A stretch of 64,000 nucleotides of DNA from Effrenium voratum. Taxonomy: Eukaryota > Sar > Dinophyceae > Suessiales > Symbiodiniaceae. A program made the position numbers and the translations under genes. The stretch covers positions 242,501-306,500 of the forward strand of contig CAUJNA010003809.1 of the NCBI GenBank assembly GCA_963377175.1, written 5' to 3'. Below the pieces are notes generated by a model that saw only the letters and a list, made by a program, of their open reading frames with translations, was not told where the DNA came from and ran no database searches. The stretch's first letter is position 1. Each line of letters opens with the position of its first letter. This document shows, piece by piece, positions 24,680-37,500 of this stretch.

Positions 24680-24801
24680 CTGTGGATGGACGAAATCCTG
24701 CACCACTTTGACACGTGGGAAACCTGTATCTGTTGGTATTTACAGGAAAATCACCATTCCAAGTTCTTAGGGGGTGCGAAATGGATTTTGTCCATCCGCA
24801 A
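24680..24801. mobile_element. Family B MITE
   Basis: Begins CTGTGGATGGACGAAATCC and ends TTTGTCCATCCGCAA, a slightly decayed inverted repeat, flanked by TA at 24678-24679 and 24802-24803. The string AATATCCGGTCA also occurs on both sides (24,666-24,677 and 24,800-24,811). Confidence 0.8.
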
Positions 24802-24997
24802 TATCCGGTCAATAGTGATGGTTCGCGTTGGCGCCGCCGGCCCGCAGGAATGGTAGCAACCAAAGGCATGCGGCGTGCACAAGCGACTTGACCTTGACTT
24901 GTTCCATTCCGAGACCTCACATGACACAGTTCCTCAATTGAACTTTGCTACGTGTGCTTCAGCAATCTTTCTCTTCCACTATGCTATTGGTCCATGT

Positions 24998-25097
24998 GGG
25001 CGTGGATCAAAAATAGGCACCCAAAATGGAACCCTGGTAAAAGGAAACAAGGACGAACACCTGCGGTCCCCTGGTGACGTAATTTTGACCCATACAC
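24998..25097 (-). mobile_element. Family A MITE, reverse orientation
   Basis: Ends GGGCGTGGATCAAAAAT and AATTTTGACCCATACAC; the interior CCCAAAATGGAACCCTGG and ACCTGCGGTCCCC is the family A core reversed. No clear target duplication remains. Confidence 0.8.
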
Positions 25098-27180
25098 ATA
25101 ATATGTTCACTTCCATGCACATTGCAAGGCCCCATCCACGCTGGCGATTTGTGTCGCCCTTAAAAATGGTCGCGCAATGCAGAGCATAAAGACTTCCCAA
25201 CACAAGGACAAGGGACGATGCAGCAACTCGTCCACATGGCATGCCGGTTGCACCGAGCCGATTGTCTGATGAATTTCTACTCGCCACGTGCGGAAACAAA
25301 GTCATCGCACCGCCCAGCTCTTGAGAATCGTTGAGCTCCTTGAAGGGACTCTCCCTTCAAAGCGCCAAAATCTACTCTAGGCAGAGTCAACTGAACGTTG
25401 GTGCAAGCGGCGATTGCATGTTGCACAGTGGTCTTTTTTGTTTGTAATAGAAACACATTTATCAAACAGCAATGCTATCACACTTGTGCCTGGTGTCATG
25501 CACATTTACATGCAGGATAGAACAAGCGGACTGCTGATCACAACAACACACTCAGTCCACCATCATTTCAGCATTGCAAATTCCTGCCTGCTTCCATTTG
25601 CAATGAGTGCCTCACAAATGCAGCCAAAGGTGGGATCCAACATGCATGTCTGAGTGCGAGCACTCCGCCTTGCCACTGCTGCTCCGCACAAACGGTCGTG
25701 CACTCAATGCTCTAAGACTCCAAGTCTGTAAAGAAGTCTCAAGAAGCAACTCAACAAGCTAGTGACCTGTTGGCGTTTGAGACGTCACTCAGCAAATCAG
25801 GCCAAATGATGAGAAGTGTCTGCATGTTCTCACTATAAGCCTAGAAGCTGCGAGAACGTGAGCACCAATAGTGAAAACGCACGTAAATTGCCAAATCATC
25901 ATCAGTTTGGCAAAGGAAGCGCAAATGGCTCTTGATTTTCCACTGGGTTTTATTGGTGATGCCATTGCCCTGCTCACTCACCAAATTTGATGCGCGATGC
26001 CGAACCTCACAAATTGCGCACATCCAAATCTGGCGAGAGGAAAAGCCGGGAGCTTCTCTTTTGAAGACGACATAGACAGGCTGAGAGAGTGGCGCGTGCA
26101 CGGATGGCGTGGAGCCTGACCTGCAAGTGCAGCACCGCAGCTCTTGCCCCTGTGTCACCTGAGTTTGGAGCTCGAGGTCTCTTGACCTCGGGCATCAGCG
26201 ACATGAGCAGATGGAGTGTTCGCTGCCATGGCACCGCACTCCTTGTCGGAAGAGTTGCCTCAGTCGCAGTCGCGCAAAAGGCCGAACAGTTTCACCCGGG
26301 CGTCAACGAGAAGCTGGGGTCCAGCATGTCAAGCTACACATATAGGGCCCTGGCCACGCATTCGGGCAGGCTCGGCCAAGGTCCAGTCCACAAACAGCCC
26401 ATTGCGAGCTGTCTTGCAGAGAATTGCAACAAGGCTCTAAAAAGGCTGCAAGCAAAACCCTCAGGGTGGTTTTGGCCCTACCTGTCCACTGCTTGCAGCA
26501 GCTAGACTGCGCCTTGCATGAATTCGATGCCACTGGGCTGACTCTCCTTGAAATTGATTGCACTGTCGCACAATGGCTTGGAATGATGCTGTTGGAGTCA
26601 AATCAAGTGACTTACACATAGCGCAATACAAGAACTTCAAAAGTCAGGGAAAGCGCTCACAGAACCTGCAGCACCATGGATAATGTACTGTCTGCAACTC
26701 CATGTCAGCTCTTCCCTCCTCACCTCGTCTCACCTCAATTTCGGTTCCGCCTGGCTTTGTGCCTCAACAAACTGCAAATGGCAAAAGGCCAGGTTCCGTG
26801 CATAAACAATCCGCTGCACAAAATGAAATGGTGATGGGCGCACGTTTTCCAGTCTTCAATGTCCTGCCGTGCATGCGTGAGCGCTGAGCTTATTTTGTGG
26901 CGCATTTGTATCGATTCAGAACACATCGGTCTTTGCAAAAAAATGGGTGGTCTCCTTTCTCCAGCACGAAATATGTTATTACGTCTTGACCAACCACTGC
27001 ATCTGCCAACCTGGCCTGATCCAGACCTTGCTTCTCTTCCTCCTTCGCCCCAATGCGGAACTCTCATAACCACTGCTCAAGCAAAATTGCAGCTCTTGCA
27101 AAACCCGCGCACCTTCTGGGTGGCACGCCACGCAGCTTTCCGCGCCGCCTTTGCATCCAATCGAAGTCATGCGGTTTGAT
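25098..27180. other. Host DNA without recognisable genes
   Basis: Short ORFs on both strands with no recognised domain or element. Confidence 0.35.
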
Positions 27181-27258
27181 TGATGGATGGATGGATGGAT
27201 GGATGGATGGATGGATGGATGGATGGATGGATTCATTGATTCATTGATTCATTGATTG
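27181..27258. repeat. (GGAT)n then ATTCATTG repeats
   Basis: About 50 bases of GGAT tetramer followed by several ATTCATTG units. Confidence 0.95.
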
Positions 27259-27470
27259 GGTGGTGGGCTATCTTTGTTGCTAGGGGGCTTAGAGCACCGA
27301 ACACTTACTATGACCTGTGAATGACCTGGAACACTGTAGTGTGTTAGAATGAAAAAACTGTGTAGCCTCTTCCAGAGAATAACTTTGCGGATGAGAAATT
27401 GCAGGCACCAGGCAGATGGGCCAATTGTCGAGTGAGATCACAAGATCTACTCTGGCCATAAAACCAAATG

Positions 27471-27573
27471 GCTGTGAATCTTAATTGGGGACCCTGTGGT
27501 GGACATCATTTACATGGGGATTTATGTCCACCAGCCACTTTTGAGGGGATTCCCCATTTAAATTCATAACACC
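27471..27573 (+). mobile_element. Family E MITE with AAATG duplication
   Basis: Ends GCTGTGAATCTTAATTGGGG and AAATTCATAACACC, flanked by AAATG at 27466-27470 and 27574-27578 (even ACCAAATGG on both sides). The interior has a stem, GGTGGACATC...ATGTCCACC, also seen in the second copy at 37867. Confidence 0.82.
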
Positions 27574-27717
27574 AAATGGTCTGGGCCATGCTTCTCCAGT
27601 AAGGCGTCTATCTTCGTGACGACACAATGCTGGCTGCGCCGCCCGTGTCATCTCCCGCTTCACTGGCTCCTGAAGGGAAACACGGGCGGCATGTCAAAAC
27701 CAATGGGATCCCATTTC

Positions 27718-27808
27718 GGGGTAGGTGAATTCACCCCCCATTTGAGAACCTATTTTAGCGGGGATTGGGATGTTCACTGGTGGTACGATTTGGATTTTGA
27801 CCCATGGC
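27718..27808 (+). mobile_element. Family D MITE with CATTTC duplication
   Basis: Contains the family D core AGCGGGGATTGGGATGTTCACTGG and ends GGATTTTGACCCATGGC. Flanked by CATTTC at 27712-27717 and 27809-27814, the reverse complement of GAAATG, so the target again contains AAATG. Confidence 0.82.
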
Positions 27809-27814
27809 CATTTC

Positions 27815-30640
27815 TCAGAAACAGGGCCTGGCATGCAACATTTGAAAGTGCCAATACGAGCTGGAGCTCTTGCAAGTGAATGACATGCGACTCACAAGCC
27901 TTCGAACTTTGTCTCGGGCGATCTTTATTGGCTGGCGTGCAGTCCTACGAGACACATGTGGCTTGCCATGTTCAACGGCTTCCTGTACTCGGTGCACGGT
28001 GACGCATTGCTCATCCAACATCCTCGAGACACTCTTCAAGCATCTCCGCGAATCGCATGGTGGCCTTGCACGCGTAACGTTTCCGACGTGTCCCGTGTCC
28101 GACGTGTTGATACCAAAATATGATGACTCCTGCTTTCCAAAACTTCTGTTGCAGAATTACTTCTTTACGTCTAGCATTCTTAAGGGAGATTGGTAACTCC
28201 AGATTGCGAAATCCACCAGTATGAGGCACATGTGCTGGCGTGAGGCGCTTGGATGTTGACTACAAACGTCACTCTTTGCGAAGAACCTCCTGGGGCACAG
28301 CTCCATGGCGCAGGCAGAGCACGATGCAGCATGACAAGCGCATGTGCTGCGAGGCAGACGCTCTTTGAGCAATTTGAAGGTTGGCCGCATGGAACTTCGC
28401 CTGCGACGGGCAGAGCTGCCTTTCAGACCTGTGCCCCAGTGCGAGTCTTCGAAGCCGGGGGTTGTATGCCACAAGGAAGTCAGTTGCATCTGGGAGCGGC
28501 CAAGGAAGGGCGCGGAATCCTTGCTCTGTGGGCCGGTGCTGTGAGCGGACCTTCTCTCAGCAGGAGCTTGTGGCTGACTTCTGGTCAGAGAGATGGGGCG
28601 ATATTGACAAACACATCCTGTGATTCGTCCAGTCAATCTCAAGACGGAGAACCGAGTTTCATTTCCTCAGGAACCCAAAGGCCACAAACTCGGGTGGAAG
28701 CTTTGAACACTTCTCAGCATCCGCGGGGACCCAGGCCCCATATAGCCAGGGTTCCATTTTTGCGACTACCCCCAAGGTCCTGACTCCAGAACTGAAGTCT
28801 GGCAAAACGAGAGAACGAATTGAGGAAGTCGCTTGATTGCACGGCTACAAGAGAATGACCCACCATCCTCCCCTGGGAGCCGGAATATCAGTCGGCCAGT
28901 TAACGTGACTTGTTGTGCTGGAGCAGCCCCTCTGACATGTCATCCTTGGATAGGCTCTCAATGAACTTCCATCCTAAGCCTTTGCCCTTCGCTTTGCCAT
29001 TTGTTGAGGATTCTGTGCCTCCCTTGCGTGTGGCAAGACAGTGGGCTACAGCCACAAGCCCATCCGCGTCACATGTTCAGCTCAGGAGAGACTCGTCCGT
29101 AGATTCAGGAAAGGAAGTATCCGCTCCAAGGTGAGGATGCAGCTTCAGTGGTGGCCAGGACAATCACTTGAGCGAGCCGCTCACGGCAGCACCTTAGCAA
29201 GAGTCCGCTGCAGGAGAAACAGCTCACCCTATGGATCCATTCATCCATCCATTCATCCATCCAGTCATGCATCCATTCATGCATTCATTTATCCATTCAT
29301 CCGTCCATCGCAAGTGTTTGAAAGACATCCTCGTCCTCATTTGATAGCAACTCAGCGCGTAGCTCAAGGGCCCGGCTAAATAAGAAACCCAATCAGACCA
29401 AACCGACGAAGCGGACCAAACGCCGAAGTGGACCGAGCGTCCCAAGCGGCCCAAGCGGACCAAGTGGAAGCGGACCAAGCGGACCGGAGGGACTCAGGCA
29501 CAGTGATCAATCCAGGGACGAGTGATACGTGCACACGCTCCAGGGCAAACAAAAAGAGGGCTTCCGCAGGCAGGGAGCATCGAAGAATGTGGCCAAATTC
29601 GCGTGCCTTCAAGAATCCCGAATCGCACGAGATCGCATTAGTTCCACGGGCTTGAAGCCCAATTTAGCCACGGAAGACAGCCAGTGGCCAACTGGCTTGA
29701 GATGTCTCCTCATTGGTCCTGTTCACCCCGTCTTTCTACGAATTGCATGGCTCGATTTGCTGCTAGGTTTCAGAGAAGAACACACAAAGATGCACCAACA
29801 ATGGCACAAAAGTGTCAAAGCAGTCTCTGCCCAGGCAAGAGACAGCTTGGAACTTATTCAAATGTCGGTACCACCGTGGACTGCGCTCGCCTCTTTTGTA
29901 CTCGGGTCGACTTCCATGTAGTCGGCACCCTGGCGGCTGGCGGCTGGATGCCAGGTGAACACTTTTGCATACGGACAAACTGCAGATGCGCTCGGCATGT
30001 CGAAGCTGTTTGCACCTTTGTGCTGGTTGGCAAATCCTCGACCTGACAAGTTCAGACAGTGCCCGCACAAAAACCGGGTGCAGCACTTCCCGCCTTTGAA
30101 TTCAGCCTGAGGTGTTCAGACATCTCAGCCTGCATGTCAAAAGCATCAGCATCTTTCTTGCATGTCACTGGGGAGTGGGCTGCAATTGCATCAACTCGAT
30201 CACAAAGGACCCAATCCTGCCAGGCATCTCATTCAAAGCATGGCCAGAAACTCGTGGCGCCTTTTCAGCTTCATACTCGCATACAGTCCAATCTGCAGGC
30301 ACCTCACGCAAGAGTCAGTTGCGGGTGGCGTTCCAAGCGCAGGCACACCTGCCGTGGTCTGCGTGTTCTGCGAGAGCTTGCCATGCCTCAGCCGGAATGA
30401 AGCCTTCAAAAATGAGGTTGCTGACAACTGAGCGCTTGGCATAGCTGACGATTCAGGTCCGCCTGGGCTATGGTCGCACGTAGGAAATGTCATTATGGGA
30501 TGGTGTGAAAGATATGTCTAATCTCTTGAAGGATTCTAACCTTGCTGTTTTGCGGGCAACGTCATCCAGCAAAAGCATCAACTGCAAACCAAGCAAACTC
30601 TGACACCGGAGTACTCGAACATCAAGCCAGAGCTTTATTA
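27815..30640. other. Host DNA without recognisable genes
   Basis: Contains an ATTCATCC repeat (about 29,232-29,310) and an AAGCGGACC-type degenerate repeat (about 29,395-29,500). The remaining ORFs are short, overlap on both strands and have no recognised domain. Confidence 0.35.
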
Positions 30641-30644
30641 CGGT

Positions 30645-30715
30645 CAGGAGCAGCAGCAGCATCAGCATCAGCAGCAGTGGCAGCAGCAGCCGCGGCGGCG
30701 GCGGCAGCAGTAGCA
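30645..30715. repeat. Imperfect (CAG)n/(GCG)n triplet repeat
   Basis: CAG triplets with CAT and GCG interruptions give poly-A/S in one frame and poly-L on the other strand; neither ORF shows other coding evidence. Confidence 0.85.
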
Positions 30716-32701
30716 CCTCCAAGACAGAAACCCGCCTGCAAGCCAGCGTAAATGGCCCTGGTAGCATAATTTATCTGGATCCACGAGGTTGTAGCACACA
30801 TCTATGATCATTCCTACGCGACCTGCATGGGAGTGTGCGACTACAGCACGCGAGTGTGCGAGTAGAGCGTGCGAGCATGTGAGCGGACTGCGCAAGTGTG
30901 CGAATGGAACGGGCGAGCGAGTCGAGTGGACGACGGGTGGACGATTAGACGAGTGGACGATCATACTGTTGCGAGCGGCTTGAACACTCACCCACCCCAC
31001 TCCCACACTTTTCACTCGAACAAAAATACGGTCCTTAGTTTAGACCTTATTCCACAACAGCTGAGAGCTATGGAGTCTTTGCTCTGATTTCCACCAGCAG
31101 CACTAGCACACCCGTACCACCCCAAGACCTTTGAGAACCGATGCCAGCCTTGCAGGCCACATTTAGCAGAGGCTCAGCACAAGAGCACCTACAGCTTTCT
31201 CACAAAAAAGAGAGGCAAACGCAAAGCGGTATTCTTCAGTGACTGCGCTCAGAAAGTACACTTGCGTGTCTGGCGTCTGGCATTCTTGGCCTCAATCGGT
31301 GCTGAAAATGTTTAGCGGTACTTCAAGACTTGAGAAAGCTGGGGCTGGACGAGGCGCAAGGGGATGTTTGGATGGGCACTGATGATTGCGGTCAAGTCGT
31401 GTTAGAGGGGGCTGGCTGGTGCTGGTGCGACTGCTGGGAATTTCTGGGTGCCGAAAGGGGGTGCGGGCAGCAAAGTTCGATTTCAGCCAAAGCCGCGCAT
31501 GCAACAAAGCACGAAAGATCCAAAAACGACCTCCAGCCGAGTCGAGCCTCCGGAAAATCTGATGGACGGCGGACAGCCACCACTGCCATGGCCGATCGAT
31601 GACCTGGCCGAAAAACCGAGCAGCCGAAAGCAGGCAACTCCTTGGTGGTTCCGAGTGGTTTGAAGCTTTGGCTCTTGTGGAGGGTAGATGGGAAGCCACC
31701 CCCCAAACCAATTCGAGGGAAGCTGAAAGTGAGGTCCAGCCTGAAAGCTGGGGTGCGGCGAACGCAGAGAGGCTCAGAGATTGGCTCTGCGAAACAAAAC
31801 AAGGCGTCAGCCATAAGCGAGGTCTGCCAGCTAGGAAAAGACGCCCAGCAAAGGCTGATAGAAGGGACCCTGTCTGTCCTGGGCCTACCTTCAAGTGCAC
31901 GCTCAGCGGTCCTTTTTCATTATTAGCCTTCGACGCTCCAGACACAACACAGGCTTGCACAAGCCCTCGGTACCTGGACACAAACAACTTAGATTAGCCT
32001 GGAGACTTCTCCGATGTGGACTAGGCATCCTGCGATCATTTTCTTTTTCTCAACTGCACCAAGCAAACTGCAAAAGGTGCCCCTAGTCCACACAACTGTG
32101 TACAACTTGTACCTGACATGCATTGAAACTGAAACCAAAGGCTATGCAAGTTGTTTGCGGCTGGCCTGCGCATAACTCAGGGGAGTGACAAATATTTATC
32201 TGACAGCGAGACAATCTCAAGTTGTTCAAGGTGTCCCTGGCCAGCCGGCAAACCGAATTATGAAGAGCTGTTACTCCAGGAAGTTCTGCTTAACATATTC
32301 GATGGTCCGAAGGCCGGGTTCTGGCCCGTCTGTGCAACCTAGTTGTAACAGCCCTCCTGGGAAAATGGCTGAACGCGCTTGTTGTGAAGCATGGAACGTG
32401 GCGGAACGGGATTTGAAGCTTCTAGCAAGCTTCAGGCCACATAGCTTTCACCTGCTTCTTCCCAGACGTCTGCAGCATGGTCGCCCGTCATGCGGAGGTC
32501 TGGCCTTCTTGAAAAGTGACAACAATGCGCTGGGCAATGCTGAGCGGTGCGCCTTCCTCATCAGATTCAAGCCTTGCTTTCCAGGGATACGGGCAAGACA
32601 TCCGGGCCAAACGCATCCCATCAGCCGAAGCCCATGCGCCTCGAACAGGCTTCATTCGCCTCAGCCTCCACATCATGAAGCCAGGCTCCGAGCACGATTG
32701 C
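30716..32701. other. Host DNA without a secure gene
   Basis: From 31,292 to 31,997 both strands carry long open frames (231 codons minus, up to 132 plus). I could not decide which, if either, is real, and neither contains a recognisable domain. Confidence 0.35.
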
Positions 32702-32885
32702 CTGCACTCGACAGCCACTTCAGCAACTCCATATCTGATGTTTGCTCTCATCTCTTCTTGCCAGGCTTGCTGCTTGCCATGTTTGCTTTGCCTTGCTTCA
32801 CCTTGCAAGTTCCGCACCTCCAGCATGTCTGCGGGAGTAGAGGTAACAGTTGCATCCTCCGCCTCAGCTTGCAGGAACTGCACTT
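32702..32885 (-). CDS. Candidate exon of an unidentified host gene
   Basis: A minus-strand frame of about 61 codons begins after GGGATGATCAG and would end GAGTGCAG before GCAATC (GC donor). It encodes a charged, possibly coiled-coil segment containing QFLQAEAEDATVTSTPADML and GKQQAWQEEMRANIRYGVAE. A further exon-like stretch (LESDEEGAPLSIAQRIVVTF) follows on the same strand near 32,510-32,590. The family is not recognised. A family A MITE starts 26 bases upstream of the acceptor, so it would sit in the preceding intron. Confidence 0.32.
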
Positions 32886-32910
32886 CTGATCATCCCAACG
32901 CAAGCAAATG

Positions 32911-33009
32911 GGTATGGGTCAAAATGAAACCACCAGGAAACCGCTGGTTTTAGTCCTTGGTTCCATTTACCAGGGTTTCCTTTTGGGTGCCTATTCTTCA
33001 CCCACACCC
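32911..33009 (+). mobile_element. Family A MITE with AAATG duplication
   Basis: Starts GGTATGGGTCAAAATG and ends TATTCTTCACCCACACCC. Perfect AAATG flanks lie at 32906-32910 and 33010-33014. The interior CCTTGGTTCCATTTACCAGG matches the copies at 2408 and 38102. Confidence 0.88.
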
Positions 33010-33014
33010 AAATG

Positions 33015-33993
33015 TTGCTTCTCCAAACATTGTTGCTCTGCCGCGCCTGACTTTCACCCCAAACAGCGTCAGCCTTGCAGACGGAACGAGCTTCAGGGTG
33101 AAACTGCGTGAACCATCTAAAAATACGGCCGTGAACAAACAATCATTGCACTCCAAGCCTGCAGTCGCATAGCCCAAGCAACAGCTTGTGATGGCGTTGA
33201 CAGTATGGACAGCGCCTGATTGTTGGCCCGAGAATGGCACAGATCGCTGCAATATGCTGAATTCCATGTCTCACTCGTGCATCAGATTGAGACACTGGCC
33301 TCAGGATCAAATTTCCCTAGCCAGCCAAGATACCTCGGTACTCAGTGCCGAACAAACCGGGTCTTGACAATACAGACATGAGATGCTCACGTCGCCAGTC
33401 CAGGTCTTGTCTCGCCCATTCTTCTCAATCTGCGAAACACCTGCAGAAGCGCTCAGGTTCTACATAGGCACACGTGTTCTTTTCGACGTCAGCGTCGCTC
33501 AGCAAGGATTCAACGCACGGATTCCTCCTGCAGGCTTTGGTGTGCTGCAGCACCTTTGCATGAGCTAACTCGAAAGCCTCAAGCGCCAGAACTGACCCAG
33601 GGCATGGGCTGTCCGATGGTTCTGATGCCTCTTCCAACTCATCCTGCACACTGACGACCACAAGACCACAAGGCATTCCATTCGGTGACCTGGCTGTCGA
33701 AGTTTTAGCCAATTCAAAGGGGGCGTGACAGTGGAGAGCAACGGCATGACTGGTTTGATGCTTGTTCCATCTTGCTGCATGACTTCTATCCGGAAAAATC
33801 GAAACTGTCCGTGCGAAAGCAACCCCTTGCTTGTGAATGATCTAGCAGGGACAGGTTTCAAGCGGGCGCGCGCAACTTCCAGGTTTCGGGGCTTTCCACA
33901 TGCGGGTACGCCTGCGACCTGGCTTGGTATACAGGCCATTTTACACGCATCGCACTGCAGGGCTACAAGAAGCTGATGCAGGAGTGCAGCTAT
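33015..33993. other. Host DNA; possible minus-strand exons, unidentified
   Basis: Two minus-strand frames (33,425-33,712 and 33,720-33,975) read as plausible protein, with phrases such as GLVVVSVQDELEEASEPSD and GQFRFFRIEVMQQDGTSIKP, but no clear splice junction joins them and I recognise no family. Confidence 0.25.
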
Positions 33994-34133
33994 GTGGGGG
34001 TTGATCAATATTCCATTTAGGGCCCCAAAATGATGGGTAACTTGTCCTGTTTAGTGGTGACTTTGTCATCTGGTTTGGTGGTTTCCCTGATGGACATCCC
34101 AAGTATCACGGAGCTTTTGATCAACCCCCATGT
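33994..34133. mobile_element. Family F TIR element
   Basis: Ends GTGGGGGTTGATCAA and TTTTGATCAACCCCCATGT form an inverted repeat; ATGT occurs on both sides. A further solo end GAATCAACCCCCATGT lies at about 34,168-34,183. Related by its ends to the element at 4421. Confidence 0.65.
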
Positions 34134-34207
34134 CACCGTTGTCTCAAGCCAGAACCATGTTGCCTTTGAATCAACCCCCATGTTGCAAGAATCTGATGCG
34201 TTGAATT

Positions 34208-34304
34208 GGGTGTGGCTCAAAATTCAAGAGCTAGGGTTGCGCGGATTTTCTTTGCTTCCACTTGCCAAGGGGGCCGTTTGGGTACATGTTTTCGAGCCAC
34301 AGCC
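34208..34304 (+). mobile_element. Family A MITE, diverged
   Basis: Ends GGGTGTGGCTCAAAATTC and TTTTCGAGCCACAGCC; the internal TGCTTCCACTTGCCAAGG corresponds to the TTCCATTTACCAGG core. Flanks AATTG/AACTG may be a decayed duplication. Confidence 0.75.
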
Positions 34305-34439
34305 AACTGTCTCGGTTGCAAAGGGCCTCGCTGCTCCGCGTTTCGCCTGCCACGGCGGGCTGCAGCCACAGACTCTCGAGCTCCTGAGCACGTGCCCAAG
34401 CGGAAATGCATGGCACCTATGCGGGTGCCTCGTGCTTTT

Positions 34440-34537
34440 TTTTAAACACGTTGAAACCAGTTGGTGTCCCTTGGATTCCAACAAACATGGGTACCTCAAA
34501 AAAGAACCCTGGTGGTTTAATTTTGACCCATACCCAT
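34440..34537 (-). mobile_element. Family A MITE, left end decayed
   Basis: The right end AATTTTGACCCATACCC and the interior AAGAACCCTGGTGG and CATGGGTACCTCAAAA are family A in reverse. The left inverted repeat is replaced by a T-run. Confidence 0.6.
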
Positions 34538-34540
34538 GTC

Positions 34541-37500
34541 ACACTGTCTGTTGAGACTGCGGGTTCCTTCCGATACATCTCCGCTTCGACTGGCAGCGGG
34601 ACGAAGGTGCAAGCAGATCCATCTGCCTGCGGTGAACTCCGAACGGGAAATCGCTCAATCAGTCCCAATCGCCTCGTACCGAATCTCGGCTTGGCGCACT
34701 GCGTAGCCAAAACGCATCGCCTCAGCGAGAGCTCCCGATGCTTGTCCCACACAAGTATTGCGTTTGCAGCGTTGCAAACTGTGACATGGAAGGCTGCGGC
34801 AGTTTTGTCATGCTGACCTTGACAACAAGTGCCTTCGGGAAAAACCCATGATACTGGCCCTCTATCGCCTTGTTGCAAACTCCTGTCATCTGGTATTGCC
34901 AAATATGCGACCGTGGCGTGGAGTTGGCTGCCAAAAAAAAAACAGTTGAAAGAAAACATACACAAAAGCTGTGCTCAAGGTAAATTTGAGCCCAACAAAT
35001 GATCGCGTCAATCCTTGTTGCCTGGTCAAGCACTGAATGTGCTTTTCTCTGCTACACCACTAATGGTGGATGATGTCGGATGATACTTTGTGCATGTTTG
35101 AACTCTGGCTTGCCTGCTAGCTTGGAACGCAAAGGTCTCAATAACTTGGGTTCCACCACCACTAGCACCCCTGGGTATTAGCGACAGCAGCTGTGCAAAA
35201 TCCCTAGCGCCAAGCGCAAACACACGGGCCGCTTTGACCTTCATAGCTTCGGTCAATGTTACACATCTCAATTTGCGTGGAGTGCACCTTGAATCTATGC
35301 AATCTCTGAACTAGACTAGTGTGTGATTGAGCGATTTGAGGAACTCTATCATCCCTGATGCACTGTGACCCCGTGTGATTTGCTGATATGCTGAAGAACC
35401 TTGCTGCCACAATGCCTCAGATATCAGCAGCCGCCTACTGTAGCAACATGTTGTCTTGCAATCTACTGGTGAGAGCTGCAAAGCTTCCTGACCGCTATGA
35501 CTCACAGGAAGCTCGGAAGCCAGAATGAGGTCAGCACGCCGGAGTAGACGGATTTCGCATCTTTCTGTTTGAGCCTGCACACGCGCGCAAGGTGGATCGG
35601 GCGAGCGTGCCATGCAAGCGTTTTCTGAAGCCAAGACCTTGGGAAGCCTGCCGTTCCGGCCAAGCCCAGCACGTGGGCCTGCCACACGGGCAAGCTAAAC
35701 CATGAAGCGCAAGCAAGCCACGGCTTGCACATCCCAAACGGCACAACCGAACTAGACATTGTCTGACATCAGCTCGTGTCAAGGCCTCTGCAATCATGCA
35801 CAAGTCCGGGCTGCAGGTACGGTGCAAGGCCTGGAATCCAGATGATGTGAAAGCCAGTGAGAAAACGCACACAGGCGAACTGCCGAAGTGTCCTTCATTG
35901 AGACATCCCCGTACGACCTGATGTACCTGCCAAGCTCAAGCACAAACTTCAGCATTGGGCACAAGCACGTCCAAACTGCGCACACATCATAGTCATCTTC
36001 GCTTTCTGCACAAGGCCTACGAGCAAAGATGGGGAGGAAGAAAGAAACGTGCAAACGAGCGTTCTGCGTTCAGCCTGACCCTCTCAGGCCTGGGAGGAGC
36101 TTCAGTCTGGCGATGGAACCGCATATAGATGTCAAGCAAAAGCACCTCGGCCTGCAATCCAGGTCTTCACTCGCTGAGACTCTCCGCAATGTGTCAAAAA
36201 AATCACCATGGAGTTTCGCCTGCTCTTCGGGCGGTGATGAGCCTCAACAGCGTGGAGTGCTCATGATGTGCAGGATTCTCAAACGCTGTCTGCACGAATG
36301 CGGACAGCGGGAAGCTGGATGCGAGCGCAATTCAGAAGCTCGCATCTTAGAACTGGATCCGGCGCAAATCACCAGGTGTCTAAGACATGGCATGCATTCA
36401 AACGGCAGGCGCAGACAAGCTGGCATTCACGATCGCGGATTGAGTCGCCAGGCTCCAATATGTGAGCTGAGGGTCACTCAAACAATACAAACTGTGGAGC
36501 AGCAGCTGTGAAATGGAGCCAACCCTTGGTCGCAAACAAGGGCTTTTGCTGCTGCTTATTGCCAGAGCAAGCTGGCATTCAAAAACAAACTATGCACTAT
36601 TCCCGCCCTCCGCATTTCCCCAGAAATTGGTAGCTGTGCTGAGTCTTTAGCGCGGCCATGTCCAGTCATGTCGTGGAAAATGTGTGCGTTGTGAGGTTTT
36701 AGCGGCGGGCAGCCTGCTCATCATGCATGCTGCTGCAGCCCGACGCTCAGATACGCTGTATCTATAGTGATCCTCACAATCTGTGTCTTGTGGCTCGCAA
36801 GCTCAGCGTTGTGATTGCGGCGCGTGTTATCATACCTGTATGCCCGCGTACGTGGCATGCTAATCAGACCCAAGTGCATGCGCTGTTCTCCACCTCAAGC
36901 GCTGTCTGAAACTGCGGTGCATACGGCAATCGGCAGGGCTATGCTCCGAACACCATGGTGAAAGCGCGCTGGGTTCCAGGTTTGAAATACTAGACACGCA
37001 TTCCTTGAATGTGGAATAAGAGCTCGCAGTGCAAGCTGCTGTCAATGATCCGTTTCTGGCAAGTAATGAGCAGGCCATTAGATAAACGACACTAAGCAGT
37101 CGACCCTCGGGCTGGCAGGCAAAAAAACTACGTTACACTGAGGAACAGTCCTAAAATGTTATGCGGGCAAGCTTTGCCATGAGTTGTTCTCAAAGATATT
37201 CAAAGGAATTACAATCGCTCAAATGCACTGAGATAACTAATACTAAGGCTGCTGCGACTGATTGAAGCTCGCATGTGTTCGTACTTGCACAGAAGCTCAA
37301 ACTCCTGCGAGACAAATTGCATGTGTTACTGTGGTCTCACTTTCTCAGAGCTCATTCGGTTCATGGGATTTTGTCATCCAAGGGTCGCTCCACTTCATTG
37401 ACTCATAGTCTTTGCTTATCTGACAACTCCTGTGGTGGCCAGCCGATATGACCGGCTAGTTGCATTGAAGCTATGGACGGTGAAAAGCAGCATAAGTGCA

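Noticed and set aside
31292..31997. 231-codon minus-strand ORF
   Set aside because: An equally open plus-strand frame covers the same bases, no domain is recognisable and no splice or start context favours either.
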